Positions 50,671-59,487 of a stretch of 64,000 bases of DNA are shown here, one piece after another. The first letter of the stretch is position 1. Every line of letters starts with the position of its first letter. The notes beneath the pieces were generated by a model that saw nothing but the letters and a program-made list of their open reading frames with translations, was not told where the DNA came from and ran no database searches. The position numbers were made by a program, and so were the translations under genes. This DNA is from a bacterium. GTDB taxonomy: Bacteria; Chloroflexota; Dormibacteria; Aeolococcales; Bog-877. Where the stretch lies: the NCBI GenBank assembly GCA_021827985.1, contig JAKATL010000005.1, forward strand, positions 1-64,000. Direction: 5' to 3'.

Positions 50671-50994
50671 CTAGCGCACCGGTCCACTCGGCGGGCGACC
50701 GGAGTCGGCACGGTCCAGTTCGACCGGGTGCAAGAGGTACACGTCCTGCACCACCAAGACCTTCTCCAGCAGCGAAGTGGGCGAGTCCCGGGGCAGGACC
50801 GGCACCCCCAGCGCCTGGAGGCGGACCCGAAGCCTGGGGGGTACCGTCTCCTCTCCTTTCAGATTGAGCTCCTCTAGGAGTTCCAGTGCCGAGTCCAGCT
50901 CGGCCAGTCGATTACGCCTACCGTCCCGGGCGGCTCGGGATTCCTCCTCCGGGCTCACGGCAGCTGTCCGTCGCCCGGTTGGCAACCCCGCCAC
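50671..50994 (-). CDS. small hypothetical protein
   Basis: A possible 107-residue protein with a charged coiled-coil-like middle (RNRLAELDSALELLEELNLKG) and a hydrophobic-alternating C-terminal part (LLEKVLVVQDVYLLHPVEL). No family is recognised. It lies between tRNA-Val and lipB; its sequence quality (no stop, plausible amphipathic helices) supports it more than the competing readings on the other strand. The start could be later than 50994. Confidence 0.5.
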   Translation of the reverse strand: MAGLPTGRRTAAVSPEEESRAARDGRRNRLAELDSALELLEELNLKGEETVPPRLRVRLQALGVPVLPRDSPTSLLEKVLVVQDVYLLHPVELDRADSGRPPSGPVR

Positions 50995-51069
50995 GGTCCA
51001 TGGCCGGTACGCATCCCTGCACAGGAGCGAGGTACGACGGCGGTCACTTCGCTCTGCCCGGTCCCAGTC

Positions 51070-51795
51070 TCAGGCCGGAGCCGTCAGCTCCCTGGGAGCC
51101 GGCACTTCCAGGGCTGAGGGCTCGGTCCACTCGGAACGGAGGCCCAGGGCGTTGGCCACGAAGGGAGCCACCAGCTCCGCCAGCGCCCGGGGAGTGCAGT
51201 CACCCTTCGCCCCCTCCTCCTTGAGCGAGCTGGCAGTCCTGCCCTCGATGCCACAGGGCACGATCCGGCCGAAGGCGGTGAGGTCGGTGGTGCCGTTCAA
51301 GGCGAATCCGTGGTAGGTGACCTTGCGCGCACTGAGCCGGACTCCGATGGCCGCCAGCTTACCGGAGCGCACCCAGACCCCAGTGTACGGTGGGTCGCGG
51401 AAGGCCTCCACCCCGAGGAGCTGGCAGCTGTCGATCAGTGCCCCCTCGAGCCGGCGCAGGTACTCCATGACGTCCAGCCCCAGCTCCTCCAGGTTGACGA
51501 TCGGATATCCCACCAGCTGGCCGGGCCCGTGGTAGGTCACCGAGCCCCCCCGGTCTACCTCGAAATACTCGGCGCCGGCTCTCCTCAGCCCCTCCTCCCC
51601 CACCAGGAGGTGCTCCGGGCTGCCGCCCTTGCCCATGGTGTACACGGGCGGATGCTCGAGGAGGAGCAGGACGTCATGGGTGAGCTCGCCACTGGCGCGG
51701 CTGGCCGCCAGCCGGCGCTGCCACTCCCAGGTGGGTTCGTATGGGAGGGTGCCACACCAGGCCACCTGCAGCGGGGGCCGCCAGATCCCGGCCAT
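51070..51795 (-). CDS. lipB: octanoyltransferase LipB
   Basis: A 241-residue LipB. The signature RGGSVTYHGPGQLVGYPI is complete, the catalytic Lys lies in SGKLAAIGV and the Cys thiol in VPCGIEGRT. It moves octanoate from acyl carrier protein to lipoyl domains, the first step of lipoate assembly. The ATG at 51795 lies 5 nt after the lipA stop, so lipA-lipB form one transcript; the frame upstream of it is antisense/alternate reading of lipA and not part of the protein. Confidence 0.95.
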   Translation of the reverse strand: MAGIWRPPLQVAWCGTLPYEPTWEWQRRLAASRASGELTHDVLLLLEHPPVYTMGKGGSPEHLLVGEEGLRRAGAEYFEVDRGGSVTYHGPGQLVGYPIVNLEELGLDVMEYLRRLEGALIDSCQLLGVEAFRDPPYTGVWVRSGKLAAIGVRLSARKVTYHGFALNGTTDLTAFGRIVPCGIEGRTASSLKEEGAKGDCTPRALAELVAPFVANALGLRSEWTEPSALEVPAPRELTAPA

Positions 51796-51800
51796 CCCGG

Positions 51801-52790
51801 CTAGCTCGCGGCCTTCGCCTGGGCCTGCTCGTGGGCGTGGTACGAGCTTCGCACCAGAGGTCCCGACTCCACGTGGTCGAACCCCAGGCTCATGCCGTAC
51901 TCCCGGAGCTCCAGGAACTCCTCGGGCCGCCAGAAGCGGTCGCAGCGGATGTGCTTCAGGGAGGGCCGGAGGTACTGGCCGATGGTGACCAGCCGCACCC
52001 GGTGGTCCCGCAGGTCGCGCAGGACCTCCTTGACCTCCTCCATCGACTCCCCCAGCCCGACCATGAGGCCGGACTTCACCCGCGCCTCGGACGCCAGCTC
52101 CGCCGCCGCCATGAGTACGCCAAGCGACCTCTGGTAGGCGGACTTGGGCCGGACCCTGGGGAACAGCCGGGGGACTGTCTCGATGTTGTGGTTGAAGACC
52201 TCCGGCCCCGCCTCCAGCACCGTCCGGATGCTCTCCCGGCTGCCCTGGAAGTCCGGGGTCAGAACCTCGACGGCGCAACCGGGGCTGAGCTCCTTCACCT
52301 GCCTGATGGTGGCGGCGAAGATGCCCGCACCCCCGTCGGGGAGGTCGTCCCGGTCCACCGAGGTGATCACCGCATGGGTGATGCCCATCTCCCGGACCGC
52401 CTCGGCCACCCGGCGGGGCTCGTCAGTGTCCAACCCCACGGGCCGGCCGGAACGGACGGCACAGAAGGCGCAGGCGCGGGTGCAGATGTCGCCCAGGATG
52501 ATGAAGGTGGCGGTGCCGTAGCTCCAGCACTCCCCGAGGTTGGGACAGCGCGCCTCTTCGCAGACCGTGTGCAGCCGCTGGCCGCGCATGAGGCGATCCA
52601 GCTGGGTGTAGCGGCCGCCCACCGGCATCCTGACGGTGAGCCAGGAGGGGCGCCGGTCCACCCCCTCCGGCAACAGCTGCTGCCACATGGGGCGGCCGTC
52701 CCCCACCGGGCCCCGGCCCGGGATCACGTTGGGCCGGCGGTCGGGAATCAACGGCAGGGGGACGCGGGGCGGGCCGGGGCTGTCAGCCAC
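51801..52790 (-). CDS. lipA: lipoyl synthase LipA
   Basis: A 329-residue radical-SAM enzyme. The auxiliary cluster motif CEEARCPNLGEC and the radical-SAM motif CTRACAFC are both present, with DLPDGGAG and the C-terminal VESGPLVRSSYHA that supplies the Ser ligand (RSSYHA). It inserts two sulfurs into the octanoyl group to make lipoyl-protein. The GTG start follows the E2 gene stop by about 35 nt on the same strand. It likely serves the 2-oxoacid dehydrogenase encoded just upstream. Confidence 0.97.
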   Translation of the reverse strand: MADSPGPPRVPLPLIPDRRPNVIPGRGPVGDGRPMWQQLLPEGVDRRPSWLTVRMPVGGRYTQLDRLMRGQRLHTVCEEARCPNLGECWSYGTATFIILGDICTRACAFCAVRSGRPVGLDTDEPRRVAEAVREMGITHAVITSVDRDDLPDGGAGIFAATIRQVKELSPGCAVEVLTPDFQGSRESIRTVLEAGPEVFNHNIETVPRLFPRVRPKSAYQRSLGVLMAAAELASEARVKSGLMVGLGESMEEVKEVLRDLRDHRVRLVTIGQYLRPSLKHIRCDRFWRPEEFLELREYGMSLGFDHVESGPLVRSSYHAHEQAQAKAAS

Positions 52791-52825
52791 CTCAACATCC
52801 TACCCGCTGGAGCCAGAGCTCCCCG

Positions 52826-54115
52826 TTAATACAGGGGGGTCTCCGGCCCCACCGACTCCAGCCAGCTCTTGACTGCCCCCAGCAGGCGGGCCGCCGCCGA
52901 GCCGTCATTGATCCGGTGGTCGAAGCTCAAGGTGAGGTTCATCATCGGACGGATGGCGATAGCGTCCCCGACCACCACCGGCCGGAACACCACGGCGTCC
53001 ATCACCAGGATCCCGGCCTGAGGCTGGTTGATGATGGCCTGGGAGAGCACCGTCCCCAGCGCTCCGGCGTTATTCAGGGTGAAGGTACCACCTTCCACGT
53101 CCTCGAGGCGGGCCGTCCCCGCCCTGGCCCGGGCGATCAGCTCCGCGGCGGCCCGGGCCAGACCGGCGACGCTGTACCGGTCCGCGTTCTTCACCACGGG
53201 GACGATCAGCCCGTCGGGGACGCTCACCGCCAGACCCAGGTTCACATCCCGGTGCACCACGATCGCCTCTTCCTCGAAGCTGGCGTTCATCGTCGGCACC
53301 GCACGGAGGGCCAGGCAGGTCGCCTGCATGGCGAAGGGCAGGTAGCTCAGCTCCACCCCGGTGGTGGCCCGGAACTGGTCGCGCTGAGCGTCCCGGGCGC
53401 GCCGAACGCCGCTCATGTCCACCTCCACCATGGTCCAGGCGTGGGGCGAAGTGTGCCGGCTGCGCACCATGTGCTCAGCGATCGACCGGCGCATGGGGCT
53501 GAGGGTGATCCGCTCCCCCGGCGCGGCCACGGCCGGAGACGGGGCCCGGGAGGGCGTGGGCGCGGCGGGGGCGGCTGCCGCTGGCGTCCCCTCCAGGTAG
53601 AGGAGGACGTCACGCTTGGTGATCCGCCCCTCAAACCCGGTGCCCCTGACCTTGGAGAGGTCGACCCCCCTCTCGTCCGCCAGCTGGCGCACCGCCGGGC
53701 TGATGAACCCAATCCCGGTCGGCGCCGGCGCGCTCTCCGTCGAAGTTCGAGTTCCAGCCGCGACCACCTCAGGCGGCGCCCCGGTCGCCGGGTTCTCCTC
53801 CGAGGCCACTGCTGGCACCGAGGGAGACACCTCCGGGATGGGCCCGGCTTCGTCGGTCAGCGGCGCCGGCCCCTCATCGGGGGAATCGAGGGTGCAGATC
53901 GGCTGGCCCACGGAGAGCCGCTCCCCCTCCGGCGCCAGGATCTCGACCACCGTCCCCGCCGCCGGGGACGGCACCTCGGCGGTCACCTTGTCGGTCACCA
54001 CCTCCACCAGAGAGTCAAACTTCTCCACCTGCTGGCCAGGCTGCACCAGCCAGGACCCGATGGTCCCCTCGGTGACCGACTCCCCCAGCTGTGGCATCGT
54101 GACCGTGATCGCCAT
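52826..54115 (-). CDS. dihydrolipoamide acyltransferase (E2) of 2-oxoacid dehydrogenase
   Basis: A 429-residue E2 protein with one lipoyl domain (VTDKVTAEV, lipoyl-Lys43), a Pro/Ala/Glu-rich linker, a peripheral-subunit-binding domain (SPAVRQLADERGVDLSKVRGTG), a second Ala/Pro linker and the catalytic domain ending SFDHRINDGSAAARLL with the His/Asp pair. The ATG at 54115 begins the lipoyl domain. It follows E1-beta by 21 nt. The E1 types suggest branched-chain 2-oxoacids, but pyruvate or acetoin cannot be excluded. No E3 (lipoamide dehydrogenase) gene is in the window. Confidence 0.93.
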   Translation of the reverse strand: MAITVTMPQLGESVTEGTIGSWLVQPGQQVEKFDSLVEVVTDKVTAEVPSPAAGTVVEILAPEGERLSVGQPICTLDSPDEGPAPLTDEAGPIPEVSPSVPAVASEENPATGAPPEVVAAGTRTSTESAPAPTGIGFISPAVRQLADERGVDLSKVRGTGFEGRITKRDVLLYLEGTPAAAAPAAPTPSRAPSPAVAAPGERITLSPMRRSIAEHMVRSRHTSPHAWTMVEVDMSGVRRARDAQRDQFRATTGVELSYLPFAMQATCLALRAVPTMNASFEEEAIVVHRDVNLGLAVSVPDGLIVPVVKNADRYSVAGLARAAAELIARARAGTARLEDVEGGTFTLNNAGALGTVLSQAIINQPQAGILVMDAVVFRPVVVGDAIAIRPMMNLTLSFDHRINDGSAAARLLGAVKSWLESVGPETPLY

Positions 54116-54136
54116 GGGCAAAATTCCTTCTTCGGC

Positions 54137-55126
54137 TCAGTAGGCGGCCAGCTGCCGGAGCTTGGCCTCGATCTTCTCCGGGCCTAGGCAGTAGACCTCG
54201 GCCAGCGGCTCGGCGAAGGGGATGGCCGGGACCTCAGGGCCCCCGAGGCGCATCACCGGCGCGTCCAGCTGCTGGAAGCACTCCTCGGCGACGATGGCGG
54301 CCACCTCGGCTCCCACGCCGACCGCGAGGTTGGCCTCGTGGCAGACCAGCACCTTGCCGGTCTTGCGGGCGGTGGCGATGATCGCCTCCCGGTCCAGGGG
54401 GCGGACCGTGCGGAGGTCCAGCACCTCCACGTCAATCCCGTCTTGGCCCAGCCGCTCGGCGGCGGCCAGCGCCTCATGCACGGTGGCACCGTAGGTGATG
54501 CAGCTCAGGTCGTCGCCCGCGCGGGCGATGCGGCTCTTCCCAATCGGCACCAGGTGCTCCCCTTCGGGAACCTCCTCGCGGAGCGAGCGGTATAGGGCCT
54601 TGTGCTCGAAGAAGCAGACCGGATCGGGGTCCCGGATGGCCGAGAGCAGTAGGCCCTTGGCGTCCGCGGGCGTCGAGGGAATCACCACCTTGAGACCGGG
54701 GACGTGGGCGAACAGCGCCTCCAGGCTCTGGGAGTGGTACAGGGCACCGTGGACATGGACCCCTCCCCCGCAGGGAGCGCGGATCACCATGGGGCAGCTC
54801 CAGTCGCCGTTGGAACGGTAGCGGATCTTGGCGGCCTCGTTGATGATCTGGTCCATGGCGGGTGGGATGAAGTCCAGGAACTGGATCTCGGCCACCGGGC
54901 GGAGCCCGGCCAGGGCGCACCCGATCGAGACCCCCACAATGGCGGCCTCCGCCAGGGGAGTGTCGATCACGCGCTCCTCTCCGAACTCCGAGAACAGCCC
55001 CGCGGTGGCGCCGAACACCCCCCCCTTGGCCCCCACGTCCTCTCCCATGACCAGGACCCGATCATCTCGGCGCATCTCCTCCTCGAGGGCGCCCCGGATC
55101 GCCTCCACATAGGTGATCTGAGCCAC
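54137..55126 (-). CDS. 2-oxoacid dehydrogenase E1 component, beta subunit
   Basis: A 329-residue E1-beta subunit: ITYVEAIRGALEEEM at the N-terminus, VMGEDVGAKGGVFG, DTPLAEAAIVGVSIGCALAG, EIQFLDFIPPAMDQI and HGALYHSQSLEALFAHVPGLKVV. Together with E1-alpha it decarboxylates a 2-oxoacid using thiamine diphosphate and passes the acyl group to E2. The GTG start at 55126 is 2 nt from the E1-alpha stop, indicating coupled translation. The order E1-alpha, E1-beta, E2 is standard. Confidence 0.95.
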   Translation of the reverse strand: MAQITYVEAIRGALEEEMRRDDRVLVMGEDVGAKGGVFGATAGLFSEFGEERVIDTPLAEAAIVGVSIGCALAGLRPVAEIQFLDFIPPAMDQIINEAAKIRYRSNGDWSCPMVIRAPCGGGVHVHGALYHSQSLEALFAHVPGLKVVIPSTPADAKGLLLSAIRDPDPVCFFEHKALYRSLREEVPEGEHLVPIGKSRIARAGDDLSCITYGATVHEALAAAERLGQDGIDVEVLDLRTVRPLDREAIIATARKTGKVLVCHEANLAVGVGAEVAAIVAEECFQQLDAPVMRLGGPEVPAIPFAEPLAEVYCLGPEKIEAKLRQLAAY

Positions 55127-55128
55127 CG

Positions 55129-56133
55129 TCAGCCCTCCTGGTACACGTGCCTGAGAGCGGTGGCGGGATCCGGAGGGGCCGCGGCGTCCGCCTCCGCCTG
55201 GGCCGCCTCGATCACCCGCTGGCAGTCCTTGCGGATGGTGTCGGCGTCCCCCTCGGCCAGCACGCCGACCCCTTCCAACTGGCGGCGGAACCGCTCCAGT
55301 GGGTCGTGCTCCCGCATCTGGGCCAGGTCGTCCGGAGAGCGGTACCGACGCTGGTCGTCGTCGCTGCTGTGGGACTGGAGGCGCATGCACACGGCCTCCA
55401 GGAGGGTCGGCCCATCCCCCCGCCGGGCCCGCTCCACCGCCTCCCGCGCAGCAGCGAAGACCGCGAGGCAGTCGCCCCCGTCCACCGTGGCCGAGGGCAT
55501 CCCGTACCCGGGGCCGCGGTCGGCGACATGGGCCACGGCCATCTGCCGCGACTGGGGGACGCTGATGGCGTATGAGTTGTTCTCGACGAGGAAGATGACC
55601 GGCAGCCGGTGGACGGCCGCCCAGTTGAGCCCCTCGTGCCAGTCCCCCTCGCTGGTCCCCCCCTCCCCCACCGAGGTGACCACCACCTTGTCCTCGCCCC
55701 GGTACTTGAAGGCGGTGGCCACCCCCACTGCGTGCAGGATCTGGGTGGCCACCGGGCTCCCGGTAGTGACGATGTTGTGGGCGCGGCTGCCGTAGTGCCC
55801 GGGCATCTGCCGGGCGCCACTGTTGGGATCCTGGGCCCGACCCAGCGAGGCCATGAGGTGGTCTCTGGGCTCCATTCCCATCACCATGACGAGGGTCAGG
55901 TCGCGGTAATAGGGGACCAGCCAGTCGTACCCTCGGCGGAGGGCGTATCCCACCCCGACCTGGGCGGCCTCGTGCCCCTGTCCGGAGATGGCGAACGGGG
56001 CCCGGCCCTGGCGGTTGAGCACCAGAATCCGATCATCCAGCAGCCGCCCCAGCACCATGTCGCGGTACATGGAGCGGAGCTGGTCCTGGGTCAGGTCAGC
56101 TGCGATCGCGGGCGCCGACTCGGATACCGCCAT
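55129..56133 (-). CDS. 2-oxoacid dehydrogenase E1 component, alpha subunit
   Basis: A 334-residue E1-alpha subunit: MYRDMVLGRLLDDRIL, FAISGQGHEAAQVG, the ThDP motif GEGGTSEGDWHEGLN with VENNSYAIS, and the phosphorylation-loop-like LQSHSSDDDQRRYR. The SHS..D..RYR pattern is closer to branched-chain than to pyruvate E1-alpha. The ATG at 56133 has GGAGG 10 nt upstream. Upstream lies the IS607 element, whose right end is within 75 bp of the start, so the promoter of this operon may be partly inside or displaced by the element. Confidence 0.94.
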   Translation of the reverse strand: MAVSESAPAIAADLTQDQLRSMYRDMVLGRLLDDRILVLNRQGRAPFAISGQGHEAAQVGVGYALRRGYDWLVPYYRDLTLVMVMGMEPRDHLMASLGRAQDPNSGARQMPGHYGSRAHNIVTTGSPVATQILHAVGVATAFKYRGEDKVVVTSVGEGGTSEGDWHEGLNWAAVHRLPVIFLVENNSYAISVPQSRQMAVAHVADRGPGYGMPSATVDGGDCLAVFAAAREAVERARRGDGPTLLEAVCMRLQSHSSDDDQRRYRSPDDLAQMREHDPLERFRRQLEGVGVLAEGDADTIRKDCQRVIEAAQAEADAAAPPDPATALRHVYQEG

Positions 56134-56204
56134 GGCCTTAGCGCCTCCTGTGGAGCCTTGTCCCCGGCGCCATCCTAGCGCGCCGATCCTCCCCGGCACC
56201 GTTC

Positions 56205-57893
56205 CTACACGCTCAGCGGAACTGAGTTCCGCCTTGGGGGCGGCCCCGAACGGTCGTGAGCCACCTGGTCGCCCCGAGGCATCCGCTCGGCCGGTTGGGT
56301 CCTCTGCCGCGGGTGCGGCTGCCCTCTGGCCTTGTGGGATCGGAGTTCCCTGGTCCGCTGCCCGGACAGGCCGGTTGGTTGCCCAGCCGGCACGGGCCAC
56401 AAGGCGGAGTTGGCAGCTCTCCGTTCCCGATCCACTGGTCGGGTTCGGTCACACCTTTCCCGTCGCCGTGCTCGCTGTCCGAGCCCGCGTCTGCCGATGA
56501 CGAGCGCTGCCGCGTGGTGGCCGCTCGCCGCCGGCGAGATCTTCTCCAAGGTGCCGAGCCAGTGCTCGGCACCCCAACGGCTGGTGTAGGCCGGGTCTAC
56601 GGCCACCACCGCCAGCCCGGTGTTGGTCGACATCTGCACCAGGCGGTCACGGAACCTGGCAGTGGGGATGCCCGCCACCAGCCGCCGGAAGCTTTGGGCG
56701 CGCCTGCCGCGTGACGGCCGCCGTCCGTGACGTTCCCGGCCCTGCTCGCGGGCGTCACAAAAGTCGAGGTCTTCAATGACCAGCGCCCGGCAGTCGTGGT
56801 CCTTGGCCGTCTGGATCAGCTGCGAGAGCGCCCGTCGCAGATGCCCGTCGCGGGTGGACGCCGCAAGACCGTCGAGCGCGAGGCGGACGGTGACCGGAGC
56901 GCGCAGCGGGTTGCCCGAGGGGTCGACGACCACGGCGGCCAGATGGCCGGCGTTCACGTCGACGGCCAGCACCCGGTGCCCTTGGAGTTCGCCAAGGGTC
57001 GGTACTTGCCCCTTGCCGCACTTCCAAGAAGCGTCCAGGTACCAGCGGTCCCTCCCAGGGTCGAAGCTGATGTCGTAGCGGACCGCCCCCGAGGCCGCCT
57101 GGGCTGCCACATCCTCACCCCGGTAGGAGAAGGCGACCGGGCAGCTGAGCCGGTAGCGGCCGTGGGGCCGGTTGGCCAGGTGGACGAGCGAAGCAGGGAG
57201 CTTCACCACGAGGAAGTTCTCGTCGGGGTGGAAGCGGATGGTCTCGTTGCCGAGCGCCTTGTCGGCCTCGCCGTCGGCGCAAATGAACAGCCGCTTAGCC
57301 TCCCACTGCTCGTGCCATTGCTGTTGGGTGCGACCGGCCGCTTCGAGGTTGTGGCGGGACTTGGCTAGGCGCCGACCTCCTCGACAGATAGAGACCCGAC
57401 CCTCTGCGAGGCGGCGCTCGACCTCGACGAGGCGCGCCTCGAGCACCTGGAGCCGGCGCTGCTTCTCCCACCGTTCGGCTTGCGTCCCATACCCGCGAGC
57501 ACCACCGCAGCGGCCGCCAGCGGGGACGGTCAGCCGCTGGTCGATCCGGCGCAGCCGGGCGCGCAGGCTGCGCTGGGTGGTGTCAAGGTTGCGCCAGGCG
57601 AGCTGAAAGGCGTCCTCGGAGGTACGGGTGATAGCCCCAGCCCACCGAGACGAGCTGGCGGCGGTGAGCGCACGCTTGCGGTCCCGCCGCGATGCCGCCT
57701 GGCCCGTCGCGTCGAGCCGACCCTCCCGGCAGCGCACGGCGAGGTCGCTGCCGGCGAGCGACCCCAGGTGCTCTCCGAGCGCACGGAGGACCTGCTCGTC
57801 GGCCTCGTCCACCCGCAGGCGGGTGCGCACCCGGGCGCCCCCCGGCGGGGCCACCACCGACGGGGCGGCGAAGGGGCGCAGATGGCGGCTCAC
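56205..57893 (-). CDS. tnpB: TnpB-like RuvC protein of IS607 element
   Basis: A 562-residue OrfB/TnpB-type protein of the RNA-guided nuclease superfamily. The N-terminal helical/arginine-rich half carries RGGRRLAKSRHNLEAAG; the RuvC domain shows the first Asp in VLAVDVNAGH and the Glu in ALVIEDLDF. The usual CxxC zinc ribbon is replaced by DPAYTSRWGAEHW, and the RuvC-III region reads SGHHAAALVIGRRGLG with His where the third catalytic Asp is expected. This variant is common in actinobacterial OrfB proteins. The GTG start overlaps the tnpA frame end (GTGA). Whether it cleaves DNA is uncertain. Confidence 0.8.
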   Translation of the reverse strand: MSRHLRPFAAPSVVAPPGGARVRTRLRVDEADEQVLRALGEHLGSLAGSDLAVRCREGRLDATGQAASRRDRKRALTAASSSRWAGAITRTSEDAFQLAWRNLDTTQRSLRARLRRIDQRLTVPAGGRCGGARGYGTQAERWEKQRRLQVLEARLVEVERRLAEGRVSICRGGRRLAKSRHNLEAAGRTQQQWHEQWEAKRLFICADGEADKALGNETIRFHPDENFLVVKLPASLVHLANRPHGRYRLSCPVAFSYRGEDVAAQAASGAVRYDISFDPGRDRWYLDASWKCGKGQVPTLGELQGHRVLAVDVNAGHLAAVVVDPSGNPLRAPVTVRLALDGLAASTRDGHLRRALSQLIQTAKDHDCRALVIEDLDFCDAREQGRERHGRRPSRGRRAQSFRRLVAGIPTARFRDRLVQMSTNTGLAVVAVDPAYTSRWGAEHWLGTLEKISPAASGHHAAALVIGRRGLGQRARRRERCDRTRPVDRERRAANSALWPVPAGQPTGLSGQRTRELRSHKARGQPHPRQRTQPAERMPRGDQVAHDRSGPPPRRNSVPLSV

Positions 57894-58504
57894 GCCCCCA
57901 TCGCCTTCGTTCCCCGTGCCAGTGCCATCGGCCCCACGTCGTGCTCGGCGCAGCGCAGCGCCTCCTCTGCGCGGTGGCGGGCAGACCGACACCCGTAGCG
58001 GTGGGCGCAGAATCTGGTCACCGCCTCGTTCATGTCGCCTACCAAGTCGTCGTCCACCTCACCCTCGTCCAAGACCACCAGCCGACGCCCGTGGGCGGAC
58101 AGCGCAGCTTCGACCAGCTCTGAGTTCAGGCGGGCCAAGCGGTCCCGGTGCTCAACCACGACGACGGTTACCTTCCGGGTCGGCGAGCAGCCGGCGCAGC
58201 TTGGGGCGCGAGCCGTTCATCCCCGAGCCGACCTCGGCCTCGACCCGGCCACCGGCTGGCCGGTGGCTGCCGCCCACCCCGAGAGCCGCGCCACCTGGCG
58301 ATCGAGGTCCCCTCTCCGGTCGTGGGAAGACACCCGGGCGTAGAGCCCGACGGCGGAGGCAGTCGGTTCCAGCGCGGCATCGCGAGCGACCAAGATCGTG
58401 CGTTGGTTCACCCGGACTGCGGGCACGGGGAACGTACCGGCGCGGAACCAGTTGTAGGCGGTCCGGGGGTGGATCCCCTGTCGGCGTGCCCACTCAGTCA
58501 GGTT
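57890..58504 (-). pseudogene. tnpA: IS607 serine-recombinase tnpA, two frameshifts
   Basis: An IS607 transposase split over three frames. Frame one (GTG at 58504) has a MerR-like helix-turn-helix (LTEWARRQGIHPRTAYNWF) and the catalytic-Ser segment LYARVSSHDRRGDLDRQ. Frame two continues with EAEVGSGMNGSRPKLRRLLADPE, and frame three with VVVVEHRDRLARLNSELVEAAL to the stop at 57890. Each break (near 58245 and near 58162) is explained by one missing base. The order of motifs matches intact IS607 recombinases, so the gene was recently functional or the assembly has indels. An ATG at 58549 is an alternative start. Confidence 0.85.
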
Positions 58505-58590
58505 CACCTCGTCAGGGTATCCGCCGCACATGCGTACATCTTGTATCACTGCCTACTCCGGCAGCAGTTCAACATGCCGCGCCTCCTTCC

Positions 58591-59487
58591 TCAGGTGGCC
58601 AGCGATCGCCGGATGCCCACCAGGCTTCCAAACGAGCCCAGGACCGCCCCTCCCAGAATCAGCCCCAGCGAGATCAGCACAGCCAGCCTCACCCCCACGC
58701 CAAGCGCCAGCGACCCCCCGGAGCCGAAGGCCACGCCCACCCCCAGAAGGACACCCGAGGCAAGCAGGGCGGAGATCACCCCCAGGATCATGCCCTCCAG
58801 GATGAACGGCCAACGCACGAACCAGTCGGTGGCGCCCACCAGCTTCATGATCTCGATCTCCTGGCGGCGGACGAAGGCCGCGGTGCGGACCGAGATGGTG
58901 ATGATCACCAGCGCCACCGCGCCCACCACCGCCACCAGGATCGCGCCCCCCAGCTGGGCGGCGAGGATGTAGTGCTCCACCCGGGGGATGACGTCCTTGT
59001 TGTAGTCGGTCTGGTGCGGACCGGGGAAGAGGAGGTCCGAGGTCGACACCTGATTGTTGATGGCGGTGACCGCGGCGATGTTCTTCAGGTGGAGGTTGAT
59101 GCTGGCCGGCAGCGGGTTGCCGCCGCCACTGGTCTCCAGGATGTGCAGGGCTCCGCCCAGCCCGAGCGTGGAGGAGGCCTGGGCGGCGGCCTGGTCCTTG
59201 TTCTCGAAGCTGGCCGCCTGGACGCTTGGTTCGCTGGCCAGGGAATGCTCCAGGTTGAGGGCCGAGGCGTAGGAGATGTGATCGGCCATGAACACCTTCA
59301 GGACGCTCGCCTGAGACTCCTCCTGCTGGAGGACCTTGTCCAGGGCGAACACCACCCCCACCGCGGCCCCGGCCCCCAGGAGGGTCAGGGTCACGGTGAG
59401 TAGGGAGGCGAAGGCAATCCCCCGGTTGCGAACGATGTTCTGGAGCGCCACCCGGACGACGAACCGGAGAGCGGGGATGGGGTTCAA
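58591..59487 (-). CDS. ftsX: cell-division protein FtsX
   Basis: A 298-residue FtsX: four membrane helices (near residues 25-50, 170-195, 220-245 and 265-290), a large extracytoplasmic loop between the first two, and the typical RRQEIEIMKLVGATDWFVRWPFILEG before helix 3. FtsX with FtsE activates peptidoglycan hydrolases at the division site. The TTG start overlaps the ftsE stop by 4 nt (TTGA). The IS607 element begins right after its stop, so normal downstream neighbours have been separated. Confidence 0.95.
   Translation of the reverse strand: MNPIPALRFVVRVALQNIVRNRGIAFASLLTVTLTLLGAGAAVGVVFALDKVLQQEESQASVLKVFMADHISYASALNLEHSLASEPSVQAASFENKDQAAAQASSTLGLGGALHILETSGGGNPLPASINLHLKNIAAVTAINNQVSTSDLLFPGPHQTDYNKDVIPRVEHYILAAQLGGAILVAVVGAVALVIITISVRTAAFVRRQEIEIMKLVGATDWFVRWPFILEGMILGVISALLASGVLLGVGVAFGSGGSLALGVGVRLAVLISLGLILGGAVLGSFGSLVGIRRSLAT

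Larger units (their letters stand above)
56190..58560 (-). mobile_element. IS607-family insertion sequence
   Basis: A tnpA (serine recombinase, broken) and tnpB pair in the order and 4-nt overlap typical of IS607 elements, inserted between ftsX and the E1-alpha gene. IS607 elements have no terminal inverted repeats or target duplications, so the ends given are approximate. The region around and after the tnpB stop (about 56150-56350) is where an omega/guide RNA would be encoded, but it was not identified. tnpA is disrupted, so the copy may be immobile. Confidence 0.75.

Noticed and set aside
57628..59403. Rightward 590-codon open frame over IS607 and ftsX
   Set aside because: Composition is Arg/Ser/Pro/His-rich noise antisense to tnpB, tnpA and ftsX, all of which have family motifs.
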